Notes: a model not told the origin generated them from the letters alone. DNA of 64,000 nt from Mesonia ostreae (GCF_031845265.1 NZ_JAVRBG010000004.1:186001-250000); one strand, 5' to 3'. Shown: positions 1-8,407, numbered from the stretch's first letter. Numbers and translations: made by a program.

Positions 1-974
1 GTATAGACTTGATCCTTTTCTTCTTTGGTATGCGGTGCGTGATCTGTCGCGATCACATCTAATTTATTATCCAATAATGCTTTGAATAAAGCTTTTTGAT
101 CTTTCTCTGTTTTTACTGCAGGATTCCATTTAATTCGGGTTCCTTTCTTCTCGTAATCTGTATCATTAAACCAAAGGTGGTGGATACAAACCTCTGCCGT
201 TATCTTTTTGTCTTTTAGAGCCTTTTTTCCGTCAAAGAGACTCAACTCTTTTGCTGTACTAACGTGAAAGACATGCAATCTAGCTCCTGTTTTTTTAGCT
301 AATTTTACAGCTTTTGAAGAAGATAAGTAACAAGCTTCTGCGCTTCTTATCTTGGGATGATACACCATTGGTATATCGTCTCCGAATTCTTCTTTGTGTT
401 TTGCCAAATTGTCTTTTATGGTCTGTTCATCTTCACAATGTACGGCAATGAGAACAGGAGAATTTTTAAAAATCTCTTCTAACACTTTTTCATCATCAAC
501 CAACATGTTTCCCGTAGAAGAACCTAGAAATAATTTTAGCGCCGGAGTATTTTTTGGGTTAATCTTTTTTATTTCCTCTAGATTGTCATTGGTGCCGCCA
601 AACATAAAGGAATAGTTGGCCACAGAGTTTTCTTTTGCTATAGCAAATTTTTCTTCTAATAAATCTATGGTGACTGTTTGCGGATTGGTATTAGGCATTT
701 CTATAAAAGAGGTAATTCCTCCCGCAACTGCAGCTCTAGACCCGAATGAGATATCTTCTTTATAAGTAAGTCCTGGCTCTCTAAAATGAACTTGATCGTC
801 TATAATGCCAGGCAATAAAAACTGGCCTTCGGCATCTATAACTTTTACATCGTGAGATTTTACACTTATAATGTCTGCCACTTCTTTAATAAGATCATCT
901 TCGATGTAAACTTCGCCATCTTTGACAACACCTTCATTAACTAGCTTCGCATTTTTAATCAATATCTTTCTCAT
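1..974 (-). CDS. pyrC: Dihydroorotase (amidohydrolase family), 3' end outside window
   Basis: Cyclic amidohydrolase, predicted to interconvert carbamoyl-aspartate and dihydroorotate in cytosolic pyrimidine synthesis. The ATG at 974 opens a frame running MRKILIKNAKLVNEG and staying open to base 1, so about 324 residues are visible and the C-terminus is missing. Visible family motifs: GIIDDQVHFREPG near residue 56, IAVHCEDE, LHVFHVST and VIATDHAPH, which hold the metal ligands of the TIM barrel. The usual first HxH histidine is Gln here (DQVHFR instead of DxHxHFR). The stop of the upstream glycosyltransferase overlaps this start by 4 bases (ATGA), so the two are co-transcribed. Naming as dihydroorotase is a family call; hydantoinase or allantoinase relatives share the fold. 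Confidence 0.88.
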   Translation of the reverse strand, partial: MRKILIKNAKLVNEGVVKDGEVYIEDDLIKEVADIISVKSHDVKVIDAEGQFLLPGIIDDQVHFREPGLTYKEDISFGSRAAVAGGITSFIEMPNTNPQTVTIDLLEEKFAIAKENSVANYSFMFGGTNDNLEEIKKINPKNTPALKLFLGSSTGNMLVDDEKVLEEIFKNSPVLIAVHCEDEQTIKDNLAKHKEEFGDDIPMVYHPKIRSAEACYLSSSKAVKLAKKTGARLHVFHVSTAKELSLFDGKKALKDKKITAEVCIHHLWFNDTDYEKKGTRIKWNPAVKTEKDQKALFKALLDNKLDVIATDHAPHTKEEKDQVY

Positions 975-1699
975 ACTTCTTTTCCAAATAGACTTTTAAA
1001 CTTCATTTTAATCACTCCAAAAACAGCTTCAGAAATAATATTGCTGTTTAATTTTGATTCTCCTCGTGTTCTATCCGTAAAGATAACGGGGACTTCTACA
1101 ATAGCAAACTTTAATAAGTAGGCTTTGAATTTCATTTCAATCTGAAAGGCATATCCCACAAATTGAATTGAATTAAGGTTGATTTTCTCTAATACTTCTC
1201 TTCGATAACACACAAAGCCTGCCGTAGTATCCTGAATAGGCATTCTCGTGATCGCTTTTACATATTTTGATGCCATATAAGACATCAATACTCTTTTCAT
1301 TGGCCAATTTACCACATTCACTCCCGTAACATACCTAGACCCAATTGCAACATCTGCCTTGTCTTTTATACACGCATCGTACAAACGTATGAGATCTTTT
1401 GGGTTATGAGAAAAATCGGCATCCATTTCAAAAATAAAATCATAATCTCTCTCTAGAGCCCATTTAAAACCGTGAATATATGCGGTTCCTAAACCAGATT
1501 TAGTTTTTCTTATTTCTAAAAAAAGTTTACCCTCAAATTCTTCTTTTAACGAAGAAACCAAATTAGCAGTACCGTCTGGAGAATTATCATCTACCACCAA
1601 AATATGAAATTCGTGTTTTTGAGAAAACACATCGCGAACAATACGCTCTATATTTTCAATTTCATTATAGGTAGGTATAATTATGAGCCGTTGTGGCAT
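971..1699 (-). CDS. Polyprenol-phosphate mannosyltransferase-like GT2 glycosyltransferase
   Basis: GT-A fold family 2 glycosyltransferase of the dolichol-phosphate mannose synthase group: it should move a sugar from a nucleotide donor to a polyprenyl phosphate at the inner face of the membrane. Visible: LIIIPTYNEIENI at the N-terminus, VVDDNSPDGTA, the DAD-type motif MDADFSHNP, then IGSRYVTG and QDTTAGFVCYRR. No C-terminal membrane anchor is seen, as in the short soluble form. The frame can be extended to a TTG at 1714, but that codon lies inside the promoter -7 box at 1712-1719, so I start at the ATG at 1699 (MPQRLIIIPTYN, 242 aa). First gene of an operon with the dihydroorotase gene. Confidence 0.9.
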   Translation of the reverse strand: MPQRLIIIPTYNEIENIERIVRDVFSQKHEFHILVVDDNSPDGTANLVSSLKEEFEGKLFLEIRKTKSGLGTAYIHGFKWALERDYDFIFEMDADFSHNPKDLIRLYDACIKDKADVAIGSRYVTGVNVVNWPMKRVLMSYMASKYVKAITRMPIQDTTAGFVCYRREVLEKINLNSIQFVGYAFQIEMKFKAYLLKFAIVEVPVIFTDRTRGESKLNSNIISEAVFGVIKMKFKSLFGKEV

Positions 1700-1711
1700 T
1701 CTTTTTTTTGA

Positions 1712-1719
1712 CAAATGTA
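1712..1719 (-). promoter_or_regulatory. Promoter -7 box of the glycosyltransferase-pyrC operon
   Basis: Reading the minus strand, TACATTTG is an exact match to the Bacteroidota -7 consensus TAnnTTTG. It puts the transcript start only a few bases upstream of the ATG at 1699 and rules out the TTG at 1714 as the start. A TTTG lies upstream but at a shorter spacing (14 bp) than the usual 19-21, so the -33 box is not clear. Confidence 0.6.
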
Positions 1720-1766
1720 ACTATTTTTAAGCTCAAATTTTTAGCAAATACTAGCTATTTAATTTT

Positions 1767-1774
1767 TAACTTTG
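1767..1774 (+). promoter_or_regulatory. Promoter -7 box of the DUF4271 gene
   Basis: TAACTTTG matches TAnnTTTG exactly and lies about 17 bases ahead of the TTG start at 1791, giving a very short leader. No convincing -33 TTTG at the expected spacing. Confidence 0.5.
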
Positions 1775-1790
1775 TCCAAAATTCTATGGG

Positions 1791-2444
1791 TTGGAAGTGA
1801 TTGTTAGAAATATAGAGCAGAACAATTGGATTACATTAATCTTCCTCTTTATTTTGATTCTCATTTTGATTGGCAATCAATTATTCCCTGAAAAATTCGC
1901 AGAGTTTAAAAAGATATTCTTTTCTGGAAAGTATTTTACTTCACACCAAAAAAAACCTTCAGTATTTAATCTTTTTAGCTTTATACTCTATTTAGCCCAT
2001 GGATTTATACTTTCGCTTGCTCTATTTATACTTTTCAAAGCGAAGTCGGTCTTCTTGGTGGAATATGATTTCACTTTCTATCTTCAGATTTTTATTGTTT
2101 TAAATACCCTTATCGGAATAAAATACCTCTTTGAAAAAATTATAGCCTCCATTTTTTCTATGGATAAAGTGATAGATAACTATATTTTTCATAAAATTAC
2201 GTATAAAAATTTATTGGCTTTTTATCTGTTTCCAATATTGCTAATCCTTACCTATACTTGGAAACCTACTACGAATATTCTTGTTTTACTCACAATATTA
2301 TATCTTGTATTCAATCTTTTTGTGTTATTGAAATACTACGCCAAACATCAAAAGTTTATTTATAAGTTTTCGTTTTACTTTATTTTGTACCTTTGCGCCC
2401 TTGAAATAGCACCGTATATTATTTTATATAAAGTAATTACATAA
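1791..2444 (+). CDS. DUF4271 multi-pass membrane protein
   Basis: A 217-residue inner-membrane protein with about six hydrophobic segments spread over its length (first at residues 14-29, others near 57-80, 90-110, 140-155, 160-180 and 195-215). The overall pattern and length fit the Bacteroidota DUF4271 family, whose function is not known. The frame starts at a TTG (MEVIVRNIEQNNWITL); the nearby ATG at 1786 is in another frame and closes after four codons. It stands just ahead of hemD, an arrangement I recall as common in flavobacteria, and the apparent hemD promoter lies inside its 3' end. Confidence 0.72.
   Translation: MEVIVRNIEQNNWITLIFLFILILILIGNQLFPEKFAEFKKIFFSGKYFTSHQKKPSVFNLFSFILYLAHGFILSLALFILFKAKSVFLVEYDFTFYLQIFIVLNTLIGIKYLFEKIIASIFSMDKVIDNYIFHKITYKNLLAFYLFPILLILTYTWKPTTNILVLLTILYLVFNLFVLLKYYAKHQKFIYKFSFYFILYLCALEIAPYIILYKVIT
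2388..2395 (+). promoter_or_regulatory. Promoter -7 box for hemD inside the DUF4271 gene
   Basis: TACCTTTG followed by C is a textbook Bacteroidota -7 box about 80 bases ahead of hemD. It lies within the coding region of the previous gene, so hemD probably has its own start of transcription besides any read-through. Confidence 0.5.
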
Positions 2445-2470
2445 TTGCTAGAGCTCACACTAAAATTTGC

Positions 2471-3223
2471 ATGTATATGAAAGTGAAAACAATTTTAATT
2501 TCTCAGCCCGAGCCCAAGGTTGAAAATTCTCCCTATTCTGAACTTGAAGAAAAATTAAAAGTAAAGATTGATTTCATACCTTTTATTCACGTGGAAGGAG
2601 TTTCTTCTAAAAATGTAAGACAGCAAAAAATAGACCTTAGTCAATATACTGCAATTATTCTTACCAGTAGAAACGCAGTAGATCACTTTTTTAGAATTGC
2701 TGAAGAAATGCGCTATAAAGTGCCAGATTCTTTAAAGTATTTTTGTCAAAGTGAAGCTGTCGCCTACTATCTACAAAAATATGTAGTGTATAGAAAAAGG
2801 AAAATATATGTGGGAAAAAGAACTTTTGCTGAGTTAACTCCTACCATAAAAAAATATAAGACAGAGAAATTTTTGCTTCCTTCTTCTGATATGTTAAAAC
2901 CAGAAATTCCTAAGCAATTAAATAAATTAGGCGTTGATTGGACAAAAGGCGTGTTTTATAGAACCGTAGTAAGTGACTTATCTCACTTAGAAAAAGTTTT
3001 TTATGACATTGTTGTCTTCTTTAGCCCTAGCGGAATAAAATCACTGTTTGAAAATTTTCCAGATTTTCAGCAGAAGGATACCCGTATTGCCGTTTTTGGA
3101 AATTCTACTATTAAAGCCGCAAAAGAACACGGATTGGTAGCGAATATTAAAGCGCCAACCCCAGAAACTCCATCGATGACTATGGCAATAGAAAAATACA
3201 TTAAAGGAACAATCAAAAAGTAG
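2471..3223 (+). CDS. hemD: Uroporphyrinogen-III synthase
   Basis: Cytosolic enzyme that cyclises hydroxymethylbilane to uroporphyrinogen III, with D-ring inversion, on the route to heme and siroheme. The 250-residue product has the two-lobed HemD pattern: an N-terminal half with TAIILTSRNAVDHFF near residue 60, and a C-terminal half with DIVVFFSPSGIKSLFENF followed by RIAVFGNSTIKAAKEHG, the usual signature region, then an APTPETPSMTMAI tail that marks the family. Sequence conservation in HemD is weak in general, but these segments are diagnostic. Start may be the ATG at 2471 or 2477. Followed by two strong terminators facing pckA. Confidence 0.88.
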   Translation: MYMKVKTILISQPEPKVENSPYSELEEKLKVKIDFIPFIHVEGVSSKNVRQQKIDLSQYTAIILTSRNAVDHFFRIAEEMRYKVPDSLKYFCQSEAVAYYLQKYVVYRKRKIYVGKRTFAELTPTIKKYKTEKFLLPSSDMLKPEIPKQLNKLGVDWTKGVFYRTVVSDLSHLEKVFYDIVVFFSPSGIKSLFENFPDFQQKDTRIAVFGNSTIKAAKEHGLVANIKAPTPETPSMTMAIEKYIKGTIKK

Positions 3224-3242
3224 GTTTACTCTGCTTTAAACT

Positions 3243-3286
3243 AAAAACAAGCCTCTTCATTTTAAAATGAAGAGGCTTGTTTTTTG
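3243..3286. terminator. Bidirectional terminator between hemD and pckA
   Basis: Perfect inverted repeat AACAAGCCTCTTCATTTT / AAAATGAAGAGGCTTGTT with A-run on the left and T-run on the right, so it works as an intrinsic terminator on both strands between two convergent genes. Confidence 0.9.
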
Positions 3287-3293
3287 GATATAA

Positions 3294-3326
3294 AAAAATC
3301 CGGTTAAAGTTTTAACCGGATTTTTA
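3294..3326. terminator. Second bidirectional terminator between hemD and pckA
   Basis: AAAATCCGGTTAAA and TTTAACCGGATTTT pair around a two-base loop, again with A/T runs on both sides. Two terminators lie in tandem within 85 bases; the second is nearer the pckA stop and probably serves that gene. Confidence 0.88.
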
Positions 3327-3344
3327 TTCGTTTAAAAAGATAAC

Positions 3345-4943
3345 CTAAACCAAAGGTCCTCCTTTTAAAATATCTTCACTAGCATTATCTTCAAACTTCT
3401 TAAAGTTGTTTTTGAAAAACAAAGCCAATTCTTTCGCCTTTACATCATAAGCTTCTTTGTCTTCCCAAGTTTCTCTTGGATCAAGAACCTCATTAGGAAC
3501 GTTAAGACATTCTTTAGGCATCTCTAAACCAAATATAGGATGAGTATGGTATTCTACCTTATCTAGCTCTCCTTCTAAAGCAGAAGAAATCATTTCTCTT
3601 GTGTACTTTAATTTCATTCTAGAGCCAATTCCGTAAGGACCACCAGTCCAACCTGTATTCACTAACCATACATTCACCTCTGCGTCTTGCATTTTTTTAC
3701 TTAGCATTTCTGCATAGCGTGTAGGGTGAAGTGGCATAAATGGCGCTCCAAAACAAGCTGAAAAACTTGGCACTGGCTCTGTAATACCAGCTTCGGTTCC
3801 TGCCACCTTTGCGGTGTAACCACTAATAAAGTGATACGCAGCTTGGCCAGGAGTTAATTTGCTAATTGGAGGCAATACTCCAAAAGCATCTGCTGTTAGA
3901 AAGAAAATATTCTTCGGGTTTTCTCCTACAGACGGCTGCTGAATATTATTAATATGGTAAATAGGATAACTTACCCTTGTATTTTGTGTAATAGAAGTAT
4001 CATCAAAATCTACTTCATTTTTATCGTTGAGGATCACGTTCTCCAAAATAGCTCCTGGCTTAATCGCGTTGAAGATATCTGGTTCATTTTCCTGAGAAAG
4101 ATTAATCACTTTTGCGTAACAACCTCCTTCAAAGTTAAATACTTTGTTGTCTTTAGTCCAACCGTGTTCATCATCTCCAATTAACTTACGTTCTGGATCT
4201 GCAGATAGAGTTGTTTTTCCCGTTCCTGATAATCCGAAAAAGATAGCTGTATCTCCATCATCTCCCACATTTGCAGAACAGTGCATAGAAAGTGTATTCT
4301 TATTTACTGGCAAAATGAAGTTTAACGCAGAAAAAATTCCTTTCTTGATTTCACCCGTATACCCAGTCCCTCCAATAAGTGCGATTTTCTTTGTAAAATT
4401 TAAAATAGCAAAATTATGCTGTCTCGTACCATCCACTTCTGGATCTGCCATAAATTCTGGTGCATTGATCACTGTCCACTCAGGAGAAAAATCCTTCAAT
4501 TCTTCTTCCGTAGGTCTTAAAAACATATTGTGAGCAAACATATTACTCCAAGGAAACTCGGTAATCACACGAATGTTCAATTTATAGCCCTCTTCCGCGC
4601 AAGCGTAAGAATCTCGTACATATAGTTCTTTTCCAGAAAGATATTTAGTTACTTTATCATAAAGTCGATCAAATTTTTCTGGATCGAAAGGGATATTCAC
4701 ATCGCCCCACCATATTTCATCCTTAGTAACTTCATCTTTTACAATAAAACGATCCTTAGGGGATCTTCCCGTAAATTCTCCTGTATTGATAGCTAGTGCC
4801 CCAGAATCTACTTGAACGCCTTGTTCTTTTTCTATTGTAATGTTGTGAAGCTCATCTGAAGATAGTTGATAATGAGCTTGTGCATCTTGTATTCCGTAGT
4901 TTTCTAATGAAAACGCTTTCGTGGTTTTATTATTTTCCACCAT
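3345..4943 (-). CDS. pckA: Phosphoenolpyruvate carboxykinase (ATP)
   Basis: Converts oxaloacetate and ATP to phosphoenolpyruvate, CO2 and ADP: the entry to gluconeogenesis. The 532-residue length is normal for the ATP-dependent class. Visible: substrate loop GEFTGRSPKDRF near residue 60, P-loop GLSGTGKTTL at 237-246, kinase-2-like metal motif LIGDDEHGW at 254-262, and the C-terminal TGYTAKVAGTEAG and NTGWTGGPYG motifs. Starts at MVENNKTTKAFSLENYG with its own -7 box upstream and ends against a double terminator, so it is a single-gene unit. In a peptide-feeding flavobacterium it would supply sugar precursors from amino-acid carbon. Confidence 0.98.
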   Translation of the reverse strand: MVENNKTTKAFSLENYGIQDAQAHYQLSSDELHNITIEKEQGVQVDSGALAINTGEFTGRSPKDRFIVKDEVTKDEIWWGDVNIPFDPEKFDRLYDKVTKYLSGKELYVRDSYACAEEGYKLNIRVITEFPWSNMFAHNMFLRPTEEELKDFSPEWTVINAPEFMADPEVDGTRQHNFAILNFTKKIALIGGTGYTGEIKKGIFSALNFILPVNKNTLSMHCSANVGDDGDTAIFFGLSGTGKTTLSADPERKLIGDDEHGWTKDNKVFNFEGGCYAKVINLSQENEPDIFNAIKPGAILENVILNDKNEVDFDDTSITQNTRVSYPIYHINNIQQPSVGENPKNIFFLTADAFGVLPPISKLTPGQAAYHFISGYTAKVAGTEAGITEPVPSFSACFGAPFMPLHPTRYAEMLSKKMQDAEVNVWLVNTGWTGGPYGIGSRMKLKYTREMISSALEGELDKVEYHTHPIFGLEMPKECLNVPNEVLDPRETWEDKEAYDVKAKELALFFKNNFKKFEDNASEDILKGGPLV

Positions 4944-4970
4944 AAAAATGAGTTGTTGTGTTCTTTAGGA

Positions 4971-4978
4971 CAAAAATA
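4971..4978 (-). promoter_or_regulatory. Promoter -7 box of pckA
   Basis: On the minus strand TATTTTTG fits TAnnTTTG exactly, about 28 bases upstream of the pckA ATG at 4943. TTTG-like sequence occurs upstream but not at standard spacing. Confidence 0.5.
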
Positions 4979-5016
4979 TAAATAATACCAAACAAATACG
5001 GGATTAAGATGATTTA

Positions 5017-5406
5017 TTATTTCTTTTTCATTTTCAACACATTAAAAAGCAACACTAACCAACTAGAAATTAAAAAGACACCTCCTAGCGGAGTCAACAA
5101 AGCAATACTTTTAAAGTCAAAACTAGACAACTCGTTTGTGGCCAATCCGTAAATAGAGCCCGAAAATAAAATCATTCCCACTAAAAGCATGTAAAACAAG
5201 AGGTTCTTACTTTTTTCGCTTAGCGCGGAAATGCTTCCGCAGAGAATTGCCAGTAAGGCGTGATAAAATTGATAGCGAACCCCTGTCTCAAAGGTATTTA
5301 GCTGACCTAAGGTTAGAACTTTCTCTAAACCGTGACTTGCAAAAGCACCTAAGATCACCGCCAAAAAGCCACTTAAACTTCCTAAAATTAACAACTTTCT
5401 ATGCAT
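5017..5406 (-). CDS. DUF423 small membrane protein (YwdK/YgdD family)
   Basis: About 129 residues when started at the ATG at 5406 (MHRKLLILGSLSGFLAVILGAFASHGLEKVL); the frame also reaches a TTG at 5457, but that adds 17 unconserved residues and lies in the divergent promoter zone. The GAFASHGL motif with four hydrophobic segments is the hallmark of the DUF423 family, inner-membrane proteins without an established role. It stands between pckA and a divergently transcribed saccharopine-dehydrogenase-like gene and appears to be transcribed alone. Confidence 0.82.
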   Translation of the reverse strand: MHRKLLILGSLSGFLAVILGAFASHGLEKVLTLGQLNTFETGVRYQFYHALLAILCGSISALSEKSKNLLFYMLLVGMILFSGSIYGLATNELSSFDFKSIALLTPLGGVFLISSWLVLLFNVLKMKKK

Positions 5407-5477
5407 AATATTTTTTTTAACCCAGATTAAATTAATTACTTTGAAGAATAACTGCAAATTTAAATAACTAATTTAAG

Positions 5478-6848
5478 ATGCGAAACATATTAATTATTGG
5501 AGCGGGGAAATCTACCTCGTCTCTCATTAAATACTTAAAAGAAAAATCAACTTCAGAAAAACTCTTCCTTACCATTGGAGATTTGTCTTTAGAAAACGCC
5601 CAAAAGTTTGCTGGAGACCACCAAAACACCAAAGCGATTACGCTAGATGTGTTTAAACAAGAAGAACGCCAAGCGGCAGTTAAAAATGCTGATATTGTCA
5701 TTTCTATGCTTCCAGCAAGATTTCATATTGAAGTAGCTAAAGATTGTGTAACGTTTGGAAAAAACATGGTAACAGCTTCTTACGTAAGCAAAGAAATGGA
5801 AGCTTTAAATGATGCCGTAAAAGAAAAAGGCCTCGTATTTATGAACGAGATTGGGGTAGACCCAGGAATTGATCATATGAGTGCGATGCAGGTGATTGAC
5901 AAAATTAGAGATAATGGAGGTAAATTATTGCTTTTTGAATCTTTCACAGGTGGTTTGGTAGCTCCAGAAAGCGACACCAACCTATGGAACTATAAATTTA
6001 CCTGGAACCCAAGAAACGTGGTAGTAGCTGGCCAAGGAGGCGCAGCAGAATTTATGCAAGAAGGACAATTTAAATACATTCCTTACCACCGGCTTTTTAG
6101 AAGAACCGAATTTTTAGAAGTAGAAGGTTACGGTAAATTTGAAGGACTTGCCAATAGAAATTCATTGGCTTACCAAAGTGTCTACGGTCTAGATAATATT
6201 CAAACTTTATATCGCGGTACTTTACGAAGAGTAGGCTTTAGTAAAGCTTGGAATATGTTTGTTCAATTAGGATTAACTGATGACACGTACAGCATGGAAA
6301 ACTCAGAAAATATGAGCTATCGTGAGTTTGTCAATTCATTTTTGCCTTATTCTCCAACCGATTCTGTAGAGCTTAAAATGCGTTATTCTCTAAAAATAGA
6401 TCAGGATGATTTGATGTGGGAAAAACTCTTAGAACTTGATATTTTTAACAACGAAAAGAAAATCGGGATTAAAGGAGCAACACCTGCACAGGCTTTACAA
6501 AAAATATTAGAAGAGAAGTGGACGCTAGCGCCAAACGATAAAGATATGATTGTAATGTATCACAAATTTGGATATGAGCTTAACGGAGAGCGAAAGCAAG
6601 TAGACTCCACTATGGTTCATATTGGAGAAGACCAAACCTATACAGCAATGGCAAAAACTGTAGGTTTACCTGTAGCAATTGCGACCGTAAAAATCTTAAA
6701 TAAAGAAATTACTACTCCAGGAGTTTTAAGGCCTATTAGCAAAGAAGTATATGAACCTATTTTGGCAGAATTAGCCGAAAACGGCATCAAATTCACCGAA
6801 AAGGATGTGAAATTCTTAGGCTACAATGAAGACAATATTGTGGGTTAA
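5478..6848 (+). CDS. Saccharopine dehydrogenase family (saccharopine reductase-like) protein
   Basis: 456-residue NAD(P)-dependent oxidoreductase. The N-terminus MRNILIIGAGKSTSSLIKYL is a Rossmann fold; ADIVISMLPARFH and the NEIGVDPGIDHMSA segment near residues 124-137 are typical of the LYS9-type saccharopine reductases that join glutamate and aminoadipate semialdehyde. The C-terminal domain is also of the saccharopine dehydrogenase C type. In bacteria these proteins are usually linked with lysine breakdown, but no other lysine gene is nearby, so the substrate is inferred from the family only. Divergent from the DUF423 gene; followed after 33 bases by the broken T9SS cargo gene. Confidence 0.88.
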   Translation: MRNILIIGAGKSTSSLIKYLKEKSTSEKLFLTIGDLSLENAQKFAGDHQNTKAITLDVFKQEERQAAVKNADIVISMLPARFHIEVAKDCVTFGKNMVTASYVSKEMEALNDAVKEKGLVFMNEIGVDPGIDHMSAMQVIDKIRDNGGKLLLFESFTGGLVAPESDTNLWNYKFTWNPRNVVVAGQGGAAEFMQEGQFKYIPYHRLFRRTEFLEVEGYGKFEGLANRNSLAYQSVYGLDNIQTLYRGTLRRVGFSKAWNMFVQLGLTDDTYSMENSENMSYREFVNSFLPYSPTDSVELKMRYSLKIDQDDLMWEKLLELDIFNNEKKIGIKGATPAQALQKILEEKWTLAPNDKDMIVMYHKFGYELNGERKQVDSTMVHIGEDQTYTAMAKTVGLPVAIATVKILNKEITTPGVLRPISKEVYEPILAELAENGIKFTEKDVKFLGYNEDNIVG

Positions 6849-6881
6849 ACCACTTATTCTTAGTTAAAAAGTGTAATTTTA

Positions 6882-7631
6882 ATGAATCTAAATCTTATGT
6901 TTCAAAAAATTGCACTTTTTGTTTTTTTACTCCTTAGTTCTTTAAGCTTTTCTCAACAATTTACTTTTATAAGTAGAGGGTGGGATCTACAAAAAGTAAC
7001 CGTTGATGGGGTAGATTATATGGCTACTCCTTTAGAATCAGAGGCTTTTAATATATATAATTCTCATGGCACTAGTCCTACTTATACTAGTTTTATAAGC
7101 ACTTTAGATCCTGAAATTTTCTTGAAAGCTAAGATTATTTTTACGGGTAACGATACGTTTTTCTTCTTCTCTTTAGGCTACTGGAATCAAAATAGGCCTC
7201 AAGTACATGCTTCGAAATCTTCTGATTTAACTTCAGAATATCCCGTTAAATTTTATTATGATTATTATAATAACAACTCCTCCTATCCTACTTTTTCCTA
7301 TTCCGTCACTCATATAAGCGGAAACGATTACCAGTTAATTATTGAAAAAGAAAACGGAGATCAAGCCCATTATATCAGCCAGTCGCTTGCTATAAATTCA
7401 TTTACAAAAAATAATTTTTCCTTATTTCCTAATCCTGTTCACCATAGTTTTCAAGTAAAAGCTGATGCCAACATTACTGCTATTACTTTATTCGATGTAA
7501 ATGGAAAAGAAGTGAAAAAATTCAATTCTGCGCAACAAAATTATTGAGTAGAAAATTTACCTAACGGAATTTATTTCGCTAAGATTTATACTTTTGAAGG
7601 CAGCTTCACTCAAAAACTTATTAAAAAGTAA
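6882..7631 (+). pseudogene. T9SS-sorted secreted protein broken by a nonsense codon in its sorting domain
   Basis: The open part (6882-7547) codes for 221 residues: a signal peptide (KIALFVFLLLSSLSFSQ), a middle part I do not recognise, and the first half of a Por-secretion type A sorting domain (FSLFPNPVHHSFQVKADANITAITLFDVNGKEV). A TGA at 7545-7547 stops it just before the conserved end. In the same frame the sequence then reads VENLPNGIYFAKIYTFEGSF and ends TQKLIKK at a TAA at 7629-7631, exactly the missing end of the domain (consensus LPNGIYF...KLIKK). One base (TCA to TGA, Ser to stop) explains it. Without the end the protein could reach the periplasm but should not pass the type IX secretion system. 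A sequencing error would produce the same picture. Confidence 0.85.
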
Positions 7632-7643
7632 ACTTCATGAAGT

Positions 7644-8306
7644 ATGAAAGTAAATTTTAATCTATCCTCACTTTTCAGCAAAAAAATTAAATCTGAGTAT
7701 AGTGGAACTTTAGAAATAAAGTGGCTTAAGGGCAAAAAAGTACTAAATACTAAAAACGCAAATTATTCGTATGGCCCTCTTCATGAAATTTTAAGAATAG
7801 GATTAGAAAAAACCTATCCCAATAGAGCAGGAAAAATTTTGGTGTTAGGGCTTGGCGGAGGTAGTATTTTAGAATTGCTTCGGAAGAATTTTAGTTTCAC
7901 CGGAAACATCACGGCCGTAGAGATAGATTCTAAAATTATTGAAATCGCAAAAAAGGAGTTTAAGATTCAGCAATATGAACCTTTGCAAGTGGTTTGCCAA
8001 AATGCAGTTGACTTTGTAAAAACAGATACACATTCCTATGAAACACTTATTGTAGATTTATTTATCAATACTCAAATCCCTAAACCTTTCCTAGAAGTTG
8101 ATTTTTGGCAACAAACAACGAAATTACTTCAACCCGATGCGGTTATCATTTTTAATGCGGGTATTAAAAACGCTCATCAAGCAGCAGTCGACTTATTGAT
8201 AGAGCAAATAGCACCGCTTATTTCATTTAAAAAATTAGAGGCTGTTAATGGCGTCAATACCTTATTATTGGGAAAGAGAATGGTTGAAAACAAAAAACCC
8301 CGCTAG
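7644..8306 (+). CDS. Spermidine synthase-like methyltransferase-fold protein
   Basis: 220-residue Rossmann protein of the spermine/spermidine synthase family: ILVLGLGGGSILELLRKNF is motif I, NITAVEIDSKIIEIAKK is the acidic loop, and TLIVDLFINTQIPKPFLEVDFWQ is the region that in true polyamine synthases holds the catalytic Asp and substrate contacts. It is shorter than classical SpeE (about 280 aa) and lacks the N-terminal beta domain, as in a common flavobacterial group annotated only as spermidine synthase-like. Whether it makes polyamine is open. Gene ends at a clear terminator before tRNA-Ala on the other strand. Confidence 0.75.
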   Translation: MKVNFNLSSLFSKKIKSEYSGTLEIKWLKGKKVLNTKNANYSYGPLHEILRIGLEKTYPNRAGKILVLGLGGGSILELLRKNFSFTGNITAVEIDSKIIEIAKKEFKIQQYEPLQVVCQNAVDFVKTDTHSYETLIVDLFINTQIPKPFLEVDFWQQTTKLLQPDAVIIFNAGIKNAHQAAVDLLIEQIAPLISFKKLEAVNGVNTLLLGKRMVENKKPR

Positions 8307-8317
8307 TTGCGGGGTTG
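8295..8317 (+). terminator. Terminator of the spermidine-synthase-like gene
   Basis: AACCCCGC / GCGGGGTT hairpin with a five-base loop, with an A-run on the left; it overlaps the stop codon region. The T-run on the right is short, so it may act better against transcription from the right (the tRNA-Ala side). Confidence 0.65.
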
Positions 8318-8322
8318 GAGTG

Positions 8323-8396
8323 TGGAGAATATCGGAGTCGAACCGATGACCTTTTGGCTGCCAGCCAAACGCTCTAGCCAGCTGAGCTAATCCCCC
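8323..8396 (-). tRNA. tRNA-Ala (GGC)
   Basis: A 74-base cloverleaf on the minus strand: acceptor GGGGGAT pairing with ATTCTCC, D-arm GCTC...GAGC, anticodon stem TTTGG/CCAAA with loop CTGGCAG (anticodon GGC, reading GCC/GCU Ala), T-arm ATCGGTTCGACTCCGAT, discriminator A. CCA is not encoded. Confidence 0.95.
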
Positions 8397-8407
8397 AAAT
8401 CGGAAAG

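Noticed and set aside
4144..4533. Plus-strand frame of 129 codons within pckA
   Set aside because: Antisense shadow of a highly conserved enzyme; similar shadows occur within leuS, cphA and the POT genes.
5407..5457. TTG-started N-terminal extension of the DUF423 protein
   Set aside because: Adds 17 residues outside the family pattern and occupies the divergent promoter region.
7545..7547. TGA in the T9SS cargo gene as selenocysteine or programmed read-through
   Set aside because: The consensus residue there is Ser, no SECIS-like hairpin follows, and the domain needs no redox residue; a plain nonsense change is simpler.
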